DNA of 64,000 bases from Flavicella sp965243265 (GTDB taxonomy: Bacteria; Bacteroidota; Bacteroidia; Flavobacteriales; Flavobacteriaceae): positions 1 through 64,000 of the forward strand of contig CBDEUL010000002.1 in the NCBI GenBank assembly GCA_965243265.1. The letters run 5' to 3'. A program made the translations under genes and the position numbers. Positions within the stretch are counted from its first letter, which is position 1, and every line of letters begins with the position of its first letter. The notes beneath the pieces were generated by a model. The model saw only the letters and a list, made by a program, of their open reading frames with translations. It ran no database searches and was not told where the DNA came from. Positions 51,499 through 58,450 of this stretch are shown here, in pieces.

Positions 51499-53364
51499 AT
51501 GAAAAAAAATAAAGACACAGCACCTAAAGAAGGGCAAATTACAAGGAAACCATTCCCTAAGTCACAAAAAATTTACGTACAAGGAAAAATTCACCCACAA
51601 ATTAAAGTGGCAATGCGTGAAATTTCTTTAAACGACACTAGAGATTCTATAACAGGAAAATTAACACCTAATGAACCTGTTACAGTATATGACACCTCTG
51701 GACCTTATACAGATCCTAACAAAGAAATCAATGTACACGAAGGTATCGAAAGAATTAGAGAGCAGTGGATTTTAGATCGTGGCGATGTAGAAGAATTGGA
51801 CTCTTTTACTTCTGAATACTGCAATGAACGTTTGAACGATGCTAGTTTAGACCATATGCGTTTCAACTTAAAGCACAAACCAAAACGCGCTAAAAAAGGA
51901 CAAAATGTAACACAGTTACACTACGCAAAAAAGGGAATCATTACTCCAGAAATGGAATACATCGCTATTCGTGAAAACCAACGAATTGACGAAATGACTG
52001 AAATCAGAAAACAACATCCAGGAGAACATTTTGGAGCTGCAATACCAGCAAAAATCACTCCAGAATTTGTTAGAGAAGAAGTTGCCAGAGGACGTGCTGT
52101 AATACCATCAAACATAAATCACCCAGAAGCAGAGCCTATGATTTTAGGACGTAACTTCTTGGTAAAAATAAATGCTAATATTGGAAACTCTGCCACTACC
52201 TCATCAATCGAAGAAGAAGTAGAAAAAGCAGTATGGGCTTGCCGTTGGGGAGCAGATAATATTATGGATTTATCTACAGGACAAAACATTCACGAAACAC
52301 GTGAGTGGATTGTACGTAACTCACCAGTACCAATTGGTACCGTACCAATTTACCAAGCACTAGAAAAAGTAAATGGAGTTGCCGAAGACCTAACATGGGA
52401 AATTTTCCGTGACACCCTAATAGAACAAGCAGAACAAGGAGTAGATTACTTTACCATCCATGCAGGAGTATTGTTACGTTATGTACCAATGACAGCAAAA
52501 CGTGTTACAGGAATCGTATCACGTGGAGGATCTATTATGGCAAAATGGTGTTTGGCACACCACAAAGAAAGTTTCTTATACACACACTTCGAAGAAATTT
52601 GCGAAATCTTAAAATCATACGATGTTGCCTTCTCATTAGGAGATGGATTACGTCCAGGATCTGTTGCCGATGCCAATGACGAAGCACAATTTGCAGAATT
52701 AGAAACTTTAGGAGAATTGACACAAATTGCTCGTAAACACGAAGTACAATGTTTTATTGAAGGACCAGGTCACGTGCCAATGCACATGATTAAAGAAAAT
52801 ATGGAAAAACAAATCGAGGTTTGTGACGAAGCTCCTTTTTACACATTAGGACCTTTAACTACAGACATCGCTCCAGGTTACGACCATATTACTTCTGGTA
52901 TTGGTGCAGCTATGATTGGATGGTACGGATGTGCAATGTTGTGCTATGTTACACCTAAAGAACACTTAGGACTTCCTAACAAAGAAGATGTACGTGTAGG
53001 AGTTGTAACTTATAAATTAGCTGCACATGCTGCCGATTTAGCAAAAGGACACCCAGGTTCTCAGCATAGAGATAATGCTTTAAGTATGGCGCGTTTTGAG
53101 TTCCGTTGGGAAGATCAATTCAATTTAGGATTAGACCCTGAAAGAGCTTTAGAATACCACGATGAAACATTACCGGCAGACGGAGCCAAAGTAGCACACT
53201 TCTGTTCTATGTGTGGACCTAAATTCTGCTCTATGAAAATTTCTCAAGAAGTACGTGACTTCGCTGCCGAAAACGAAATCGCAGACGATAATGAAGTAAT
53301 TCAAAAAGGATTCGAAGAAAAATCACAAGAATTTAAAGAAAAAGGATCAAAGGTATATTTATAG
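51499..53364 (+). CDS. thiC: Phosphomethylpyrimidine synthase ThiC
   Basis: 621 residues. The C-terminal CxxCxxxxC (Cys569, Cys572, Cys577 in CSMCGPKFC) binds the [4Fe-4S] cluster of this radical SAM enzyme, which turns aminoimidazole ribotide into HMP phosphate. The core 'NIGNSATTSSIEEEVEKAVWACRWGADNIMDLSTG' and 'GPGHVPMHMIKENM' are intact. An 89-nt AT-rich spacer separates it from thiS. Confidence 0.97.
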   Translation: MKKNKDTAPKEGQITRKPFPKSQKIYVQGKIHPQIKVAMREISLNDTRDSITGKLTPNEPVTVYDTSGPYTDPNKEINVHEGIERIREQWILDRGDVEELDSFTSEYCNERLNDASLDHMRFNLKHKPKRAKKGQNVTQLHYAKKGIITPEMEYIAIRENQRIDEMTEIRKQHPGEHFGAAIPAKITPEFVREEVARGRAVIPSNINHPEAEPMILGRNFLVKINANIGNSATTSSIEEEVEKAVWACRWGADNIMDLSTGQNIHETREWIVRNSPVPIGTVPIYQALEKVNGVAEDLTWEIFRDTLIEQAEQGVDYFTIHAGVLLRYVPMTAKRVTGIVSRGGSIMAKWCLAHHKESFLYTHFEEICEILKSYDVAFSLGDGLRPGSVADANDEAQFAELETLGELTQIARKHEVQCFIEGPGHVPMHMIKENMEKQIEVCDEAPFYTLGPLTTDIAPGYDHITSGIGAAMIGWYGCAMLCYVTPKEHLGLPNKEDVRVGVVTYKLAAHAADLAKGHPGSQHRDNALSMARFEFRWEDQFNLGLDPERALEYHDETLPADGAKVAHFCSMCGPKFCSMKISQEVRDFAAENEIADDNEVIQKGFEEKSQEFKEKGSKVYL

Positions 53365-53370
53365 AATAAT

Positions 53371-53450
53371 TTGGGAGTTCCCTTTATACGAGCATTTCGA
53401 CAAGCTCAATGTGCGTATAAAGGTCGGGCTTTCGGTACTCGCTTTTTATA
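53371..53450. repeat. Flavobacterial-type intergenic palindromic repeat
   Basis: GGGAGTTCCC (53373-53382) overlaps the left arm of CCTTTATACG/CGTATAAAGG (53381-53390 and 53414-53423, perfect 10-bp inverted repeat). The loop is TTCGACAAGCTCA-like. GGTCGGGCTTTC and CGCTTTTT follow. The 'GGGAGTTCCC...GGTCGGGCTTTCgGtactCGCTTTTT' pattern is, from memory, a dispersed repeat of flavobacterial genomes. It lies directly after thiC. Confidence 0.65.
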
Positions 53451-53511
53451 TGCTAAAACAAGTTCAGCACCTAAAAGAGCTCAAACAAAACCTCAATCCC
53501 TAACTCAATTT

Positions 53512-53580
53512 CTCGAACTGACAAACAATTAACATGTCAGTTCGAGTGATTTTGAGGAACGAAAAATTGTATCTAGAAAC
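53512..53580. repeat. Palindromic repeat, GTCAGTTCGAG family, copy 1
   Basis: An 11-bp perfect inverted repeat CTCGAACTGAC/GTCAGTTCGAG (53512-53522, 53536-53546) continues into TGATTTTGAGGAACG and ends AAAAATTGTATCTAGAA. The second copy of the same family lies at 54259-54313 in opposite orientation. It directly precedes the ThiE-like gene. Confidence 0.7.
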
Positions 53581-53592
53581 AATGATTACATC

Positions 53593-54246
53593 ATGATAGT
53601 ACTTATAGCACCAGAAAAAGATGTTCCTAACGAAATTGAAATACTAACACAGTTATTTCAAGAAGGGTTAGAATACTATCACCTCAGGAAACCCGCTAAG
53701 AACTACCAAGAACATTGTGAGTATTTAAATCAGATCGATAAAAAATACCACAACAGAATTGTAGTTCATTATTTTCATGAATTAATAAATGAATACGAGC
53801 TAAAAGGAATTCACTTTCAAGAACAAAAACGAAGAGATTTTTTAGATACCCCTACAGATTATTTTGTAAAACTAAATAACATGTTTGGAAAAACAATCAG
53901 TTCCTCTTTTCACGAACCAGAAGAACTAGAAAATTGCAATTTTGAATTTGATTACCATTTGTTGAGTCCTGTATTTTCATCCATTTCAAAACAAGGATAC
54001 AAAGGCAGAGGCTTTGATGTAAACCATATTGACAAAACAATTGTGGGTATGGGAGGAGTAACTATAGAAAATTTAGAACAATTTGATGCCTTAGGTTTTC
54101 AAGGAGTAGGTCTTTTAGGAGGAATTTGGAATAGCAAGCAACCCCTTGAAACTTTTAAAAACATGAAGCTTCAACAAGCTCAATTTCCAATAACAAATAA
54201 TATTCAATTGACAGATAATGTCACTCCGAGTGATCTTAAAGAATAA
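53593..54246 (+). CDS. Thiamine phosphate synthase-like protein (ThiE/TenI paralogue 1)
   Basis: 217 residues, TIM-barrel of the ThiE/TenI family: 'LEYYHLRKPAKNY', 'RIVVHYFHELINEYELKGIHF', 'FDYHLLSPVFSSISKQGYKGRGF', 'GMGGVTIENLEQFDALGFQGVGLLGGIWN'. It is more diverged than the ThiE encoded at 55365 and may be a TenI-type thiazole tautomerase. Its last residues (DNVTPSDLKE) are encoded by a repeat-like sequence (54220-54240), so the C-terminus seems to have been replaced by a repeat. Confidence 0.78.
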   Translation: MIVLIAPEKDVPNEIEILTQLFQEGLEYYHLRKPAKNYQEHCEYLNQIDKKYHNRIVVHYFHELINEYELKGIHFQEQKRRDFLDTPTDYFVKLNNMFGKTISSSFHEPEELENCNFEFDYHLLSPVFSSISKQGYKGRGFDVNHIDKTIVGMGGVTIENLEQFDALGFQGVGLLGGIWNSKQPLETFKNMKLQQAQFPITNNIQLTDNVTPSDLKE

Positions 54247-54313
54247 AAAATAGTACTTAAAAGTTCTCGATACATTTTATTCCACTATGCTATATAAAAC
54301 ACTCGAACTGACA
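54220..54313. repeat. Palindromic repeat, GTCAGTTCGAG family, copy 2 and partial copy
   Basis: A GTCACTCCGAGTG sequence (54220-54232) lies inside the 3' end of the ThiE-like gene. Further on, AAGTTCTCGATACA (54261-54274) and CACTCGAACTGACA (54300-54313) are the two ends of an inverted copy of the element at 53536-53580, with an unrelated middle. It fills the gap before thiD. Confidence 0.6.
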
Positions 54314-54324
54314 CAAACAAAATA

Positions 54325-55128
54325 ATGAACCAACACAAATACATACTAACAATTGCAGGACATGATCCATCTGGAGGTGCAGGCATTACTTCAGATATCA
54401 AAACATTTGAAGCACATGGTCTTTATGGTTTATCAGTATGTACAGCTATTACTGTTCAAAGCGATATTAGTTTTAAAGAATGCCAATGGACAGAATTGCC
54501 CCTTATCTTGGCACAAATAAAAACACTCTTTGAACGTTTTTATATTCCAGTAGTAAAAATAGGAATTGTCAAAAACTGGGAAACATTATCTTTGATTCTA
54601 CAAAACCTTAAAGTTTACAACCCAGAGGTCAAAATTATCTTAGACCCCATTTTAAAAGCAAGTGCAGGATTTGATTTTCACAGCTCAGAAAACCAGAATC
54701 TATTAGAACAAATCTGGAAATATTGTTTTATCATCACCCCAAACTATGATGAAATTCAAGCGCTATATCCAAAATTAGACACCGAAGAAACCATTGAACA
54801 CATCAGCAGTTTCACCAACATCTATTTAAAAGGAGGGCATAGAACCGACAAAAAAGGCTGGGACGAATTGTACTTCGATAAAATTGTACAAACCAATATA
54901 CCTCCAATAGCCAACAAGGTTTTTGAAAAACACGGAAGTGGTTGCGTACTCTCTTCTTCTCTAGCCAGCAATATCGCAAATGGATTTGATTTAGAAGATG
55001 CTGCTAGAAATGCAAAAAAATATACCGAAGAGTTTTTGAACTCAAATGAATCATTATTAGGTTCACACACATACAATACTCAAAAGAACGCTGAATTCTC
55101 AACTCTCAATAAACATGGCTACAATTAG
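54325..55128 (+). CDS. thiD: Hydroxymethylpyrimidine (phosphate) kinase ThiD
   Basis: 267 residues, ribokinase fold. The N-terminal GHDPSGGAG (12-20) binds HMP, and 'KHGSGC' (202-207) with Cys207 is the catalytic anion-hole region. It phosphorylates HMP and HMP-P to HMP-PP. The C-terminal 35 codons lie inside the first unit of a perfect 250-bp tandem duplication; the reading frame of thiD itself is not disturbed. It overlaps the next start by 14 nt. Confidence 0.95.
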   Translation: MNQHKYILTIAGHDPSGGAGITSDIKTFEAHGLYGLSVCTAITVQSDISFKECQWTELPLILAQIKTLFERFYIPVVKIGIVKNWETLSLILQNLKVYNPEVKIILDPILKASAGFDFHSSENQNLLEQIWKYCFIITPNYDEIQALYPKLDTEETIEHISSFTNIYLKGGHRTDKKGWDELYFDKIVQTNIPPIANKVFEKHGSGCVLSSSLASNIANGFDLEDAARNAKKYTEEFLNSNESLLGSHTYNTQKNAEFSTLNKHGYN

Positions 55129-55520
55129 TAAATTACATTATATATCACAAGGGACTACTCCAGCAGAACATTTAGAAAATATTCAACAAGCTTGTGTATC
55201 TGGAGCAGAATTGGTTCAATTACGTTTGAAAAATATTTCAGAAAGCGTGCTACTAGAAACAGCAAAAAAATATACCGAAGAGTTTTTGAACTCAAATGAA
55301 TCATTATTAGGTTCACACACATACAATACTCAAAAGAACGCTGAATTCTCAACTCTCAATAAACATGGCTACAATTAGTAAATTACATTATATATCACAA
55401 GGGACTACTCCAGCAGAACATTTAGAAAATATTCAACAAGCTTGTGTATCTGGAGCAGAATTGGTTCAATTACGTTTGAAAAATATTTCAGAAAGCGTGC
55501 TACTAGAAACAGCAAAAAAA
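55021..55520. repeat. Perfect tandem duplication, 2 x 250 bp, across the thiD-thiE junction
   Basis: Unit 1 (55021-55270) and unit 2 (55271-55520) are identical base for base. Each unit holds the last 108 nt of thiD and the first 156 nt of thiE (the two overlap by 14 nt). The 9-mer GCAAAAAAA occurs at 55012, 55262 and 55512, that is, immediately before unit 1 and at the end of both units. Both genes read it as Ala-Lys-Lys. This is the signature of slippage or unequal exchange between two 9-bp direct repeats originally 250 bp apart. Confidence 0.97.
55115..55378 (+). pseudogene. Chimeric ThiE'-ThiD' remnant created by the duplication
   Basis: An 87-codon open frame made of the first 52 residues of ThiE (MATISKLHYIS...ETAKK) fused in frame to the last 35 residues of ThiD (YTEEFLNSNE...KHGYN). 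It starts with the same ATG context as thiE and overlaps both thiD (14 nt) and the intact thiE (14 nt), so it should be translated by coupling. It lacks most of the TIM barrel, so ThiE activity is not expected. Confidence 0.9.
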
Positions 55521-56015
55521 GCAAGAGAAATCACGGCGCATTTTCAAACAAGATTGATTATTAACGACCACTACAAAATAGCAAAAGAAGTAAAAGCCGA
55601 TGGTGTACACTTAGGAAAAACAGACACCTGCCCTACCATTGCTAAAAAACATTTATACACTTGGCAAATTATTGGAGGAACAGCGAACACACTTGAAGAC
55701 TGTCAATCTTTAATTGCAAAAAAAGTAGATTATATAGGCTTAGGACCATTTCGATTTACAAAAACAAAAGACAATTTAAGCCCTATATTAGGAGTTAATG
55801 GATACCTAACAATTTTAGAAGAATTAAAAACAGACACTCCAATCATAGCTATTGGAGGTATTGAAATAGAAAATATATTAGATATTATGATGACTCGTGT
55901 TCACGGAATTGCCATGTCAGATGCTATTACACGAAACTTCAATTCTATCCCTAAAATAAACAGTTTCTTAAACGCTCCATCAACAAACGAACAAGTTTGG
56001 AAAATTGACTCATAA
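55365..56015 (+). CDS. thiE: Thiamine phosphate synthase ThiE
   Basis: 216 residues, complete. 'ELVQLRLKN' (with phosphate-binding context), 'RLIINDHYKIAKEVKADGVHLGKTD', 'IIGGTANTLEDCQSLIAKKVDYIGLGPFRFTKTKDNLSPILG' and 'PIIAIGGIEIENI' are the ThiE motifs. It joins HMP-PP and thiazole phosphate into thiamine phosphate. Its first 52 codons lie in unit 2 of the duplication. The stop overlaps the next ATG by one base. Confidence 0.95.
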   Translation: MATISKLHYISQGTTPAEHLENIQQACVSGAELVQLRLKNISESVLLETAKKAREITAHFQTRLIINDHYKIAKEVKADGVHLGKTDTCPTIAKKHLYTWQIIGGTANTLEDCQSLIAKKVDYIGLGPFRFTKTKDNLSPILGVNGYLTILEELKTDTPIIAIGGIEIENILDIMMTRVHGIAMSDAITRNFNSIPKINSFLNAPSTNEQVWKIDS

Positions 56016-56425
56016 TGGCTTTAAAAACACAACCTACAAATGCTAGCGTACTTGATTTTTTAAACGCCATAGAAAAAGAGACAAAAAGAAAAGACTGTTT
56101 CGAAATCCTTAAAATAATGGAAGAGCTTTCTGGAGAAAAAGCTGTTCTATGGGGCGATAGTATTGTTGGTTTTGGCATGTATTCTTACAAAACAAAATCA
56201 GGTTGTGAAGGAGACTGGTTTAAATGTGGGTTTTCACCAAGAAAAGCAAATATTTCCTTATACCTAATGGGGTGCGACATTAAAAAAAGTCAAGACCTAC
56301 TAGACCAATTAGGGAAACACAAAACAGGAGTTGGATGTTTGTATGTTAACAAACTTGCAGACATTGACATGGATATTCTAATACAAATTATCCAACGAAC
56401 TTTAGATTTACAAAAAGACAAATAA
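56015..56425 (+). CDS. DUF1801-family protein within the thiamine operon
   Basis: 136 residues. 'ATNASVLDFLNAIEK'-like N-terminus (here QPTNASVLDFLNAIEKETKRKDCFEILKIMEELSGEKAVLWGDSIVGFGMY) and 'GFSPRKANISLYLMG' fit DUF1801, a small YjbR/CyaY-like fold with no fixed function. It begins on the thiE stop codon (TAATG) and is followed by thiG after 34 nt, so it is expressed with thiamine genes. A metal or sulfur-related helper role would be speculation. Confidence 0.8.
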   Translation: MALKTQPTNASVLDFLNAIEKETKRKDCFEILKIMEELSGEKAVLWGDSIVGFGMYSYKTKSGCEGDWFKCGFSPRKANISLYLMGCDIKKSQDLLDQLGKHKTGVGCLYVNKLADIDMDILIQIIQRTLDLQKDK

Positions 56426-56459
56426 GCAGCATCCCACTGCACTGAAAACATATAGTATT

Positions 56460-57233
56460 ATGAACGACATTCTTAAAATAGCTGATAAAGAATTTAACTC
56501 TAGACTTTTTACAGGAACTGGAAAATTCAAAAATGCTTCACTAATGACCGAAGCTGTTTTAGCTTCAGAAAGTGAATTGGTAACCGTTGCCCTAAAAAGA
56601 GTTGACATAAATGACGATTCTGACGATATGCTTACGCATTTAAATCACGATCGTATCAACTTGCTACCAAATACATCTGGTGTTCGAACAGCTAAAGAAG
56701 CCGTTTTTGCAGCACAATTAGCCAGAGAAGCCCTAGAAACAAACTGGGTTAAATTAGAAATTCACCCAGACCCTAAATACCTTTTACCCGATCCTATCGA
56801 AACTTTAAAAGCAGCTGAAGAATTGGTAAAACTAGGTTTTGTAGTAATGCCTTACATTCATGCAGACCCTGTTTTATGCAAACGCTTAGAAGAAGTAGGA
56901 ACACAATGTGTAATGCCATTGGGTGCACCAATTGGAAGCAACAAAGGATTAAAAACTACAGACTTTCTTGAAATCATTATAGAACAAAGTAATGTTCCTG
57001 TAATTGTAGATGCTGGCATTGGAGCTCCTTCACATGCGGCATACGCTATGGAATTAGGAGCAGATGCAGTTTTGGTAAACACTGCTATAGCTGTTTCTAA
57101 AAACCCTGTAGCCATGGGAAAAGCCTTCAAAATGGCTGTAGAAGCTGGTAGAATAGCTTACAATGCAAAACTAGCTCCTATAAAAAAACATGCCGAAGCA
57201 AGCAGTCCATTAACATCCTTCCTTACAAAATAA
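56460..57233 (+). CDS. thiG: Thiazole synthase ThiG
   Basis: 257 residues, TIM barrel. Lys98 in 'NWVKLEIHPD' is the Schiff-base lysine for deoxyxylulose phosphate. 'RLFTGTGKFKN', 'LPNTSGVRTAKEAV' and 'VIVDAGIGAPSHAAYAMELGADAVLVNTAIA' are complete. It assembles the thiazole from DXP, dehydroglycine (from ThiH) and ThiS thiocarboxylate. Confidence 0.97.
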   Translation: MNDILKIADKEFNSRLFTGTGKFKNASLMTEAVLASESELVTVALKRVDINDDSDDMLTHLNHDRINLLPNTSGVRTAKEAVFAAQLAREALETNWVKLEIHPDPKYLLPDPIETLKAAEELVKLGFVVMPYIHADPVLCKRLEEVGTQCVMPLGAPIGSNKGLKTTDFLEIIIEQSNVPVIVDAGIGAPSHAAYAMELGADAVLVNTAIAVSKNPVAMGKAFKMAVEAGRIAYNAKLAPIKKHAEASSPLTSFLTK

Positions 57234-57256
57234 ATACATCCGCTAAAAGCTAAAAA

Positions 57257-58366
57257 ATGTCATTTAAAAACACTTTTGATCAATACGATTGGGATCTCTT
57301 AGAAAAAGAAATCTACGCAATTACTCCAGAAGAAGTAAGAGCAACGCTAGACAAAGAAAAAATTGATTTAGACGATTTTAAAACTTTGATTTCTCCTGCT
57401 GCCAAACCTTTTATTGAAGAAATGGCACAACGTAGCAATGCTTTGACAAAAAAACGTTTTGGAAATACCATTCAAATGTACATCCCGATGTACCTCTCAA
57501 ACGAATGCCAAAATATTTGTACCTATTGTGGATTTAGCATGACAAATAAAATCAGAAGAAAAACACTCTCTGATTCCGAAATTCTAAAAGAAGTAGAACA
57601 TATCAAATCCCTAGGATATGATCATATTTTATTGGTAACGGGTGAAGCCAATAAAACAGTAGGTGTTTCTTATTTAAAACACGCTATTAAATTGATACGT
57701 GACAATTTTTCTAACATCACCATTGAAGTACAACCTTTAGATCAAGAGGAGTACGAGCAATTAATCCAAGAAGGACTCTATGCTGTTTTGGTATATCAAG
57801 AAACTTACCATAAAGCTACCTATAAAACACATCACCCTAAAGGGAAAAAATCCAATTTCGATTACCGTTTAGATACTCCTGACAGGCTAGGAAAAGCAGG
57901 AATTCATAAAATTGGAATTGGTGCTTTATTCGGTTTAGAGGATTGGCGTGTAGATAGTTTTTACACTGCATTACACCTAAAATATTTACAAAAAACCTAC
58001 TGGAAAACTAAATACTCAATTTCTTTCCCAAGGCTAAGACCACACCAAGGAGAGGTACAACCTAAAGTAGAAATGACCGATTCCGATTTGGTTCAGTTAA
58101 TTTGTGCCTATAGATTGTTAGATGAAGACGTAGAACTATCCATGTCTACCCGAGAAAGTGAAGTCTTTAGAAACCATATTGTACACTTAGGAATCACCTC
58201 TATCAGTGCAGAATCTAAAACAAACCCTGGAGGCTATGCCGTAGAACCAGAATCATTAGAACAATTTGAAATTTCTGACGAACGCTCTACCAATGAAATT
58301 AAAGAAATGATTCAAGCACAAGGTTATGAAGTTGTTTGGAAAGATTGGGATAAGTGTTTTGTATAA
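57257..58366 (+). CDS. thiH: 2-iminoacetate (tyrosine lyase) synthase ThiH
   Basis: 369 residues, radical SAM. The cluster motif CxxxCxxC is Cys84, Cys88, Cys91 ('NECQNICTYCGF'). It cleaves tyrosine to give dehydroglycine for ThiG, so the pathway is of the anaerobic-type ThiH branch, not ThiO. The last codons read WKDWDKCFV; a second version of this tail, WKDWDKSYGTVCETDTY, lies 2.2 kb downstream (60528-60620), indicating that the 3' end was displaced by an insertion. Confidence 0.95.
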   Translation: MSFKNTFDQYDWDLLEKEIYAITPEEVRATLDKEKIDLDDFKTLISPAAKPFIEEMAQRSNALTKKRFGNTIQMYIPMYLSNECQNICTYCGFSMTNKIRRKTLSDSEILKEVEHIKSLGYDHILLVTGEANKTVGVSYLKHAIKLIRDNFSNITIEVQPLDQEEYEQLIQEGLYAVLVYQETYHKATYKTHHPKGKKSNFDYRLDTPDRLGKAGIHKIGIGALFGLEDWRVDSFYTALHLKYLQKTYWKTKYSISFPRLRPHQGEVQPKVEMTDSDLVQLICAYRLLDEDVELSMSTRESEVFRNHIVHLGITSISAESKTNPGGYAVEPESLEQFEISDERSTNEIKEMIQAQGYEVVWKDWDKCFV

Positions 58367-58374
58367 TCATAACC

Positions 58375-58413
58375 TACAAACGGCTTTGTAAAAAATTCAC
58401 AAAGCCGTTTGTA
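58375..58413. terminator. Terminator after thiH
   Basis: A 15-bp perfect stem (58375-58389 with 58399-58413, core AACGGCTTTGT) with a 9-nt loop lies 8 nt past the thiH stop. There is only a short T-poor tail. It resembles the hairpin after kdsA (AGCTTTGTAAA core). Confidence 0.7.
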
Positions 58414-58421
58414 TTAGTCAA

Positions 58422-58450
58422 TAACTGTAAAAACTTATTTTTTACAGTTA
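58422..58450 (-). terminator. Possible terminator of the 58448 gene
   Basis: TAACTGTAAAAA (58422-58433) pairs with TTTTTACAGTTA (58439-58450); the stem includes the stop codon of the minus-strand gene. The T-runs lie within the stem, so function as a terminator is uncertain. Confidence 0.4.

Noticed and set aside
55155..55352. Minus-strand frame within the thiD-thiE duplication
   Set aside because: It arises from the duplicated coding sequence read backwards; no start signal or motif.
55021..55520. CRISPR array or satellite interpretation of the direct repeats
   Set aside because: There are only two 250-bp coding units with no spacers; it is a tandem gene-segment duplication.
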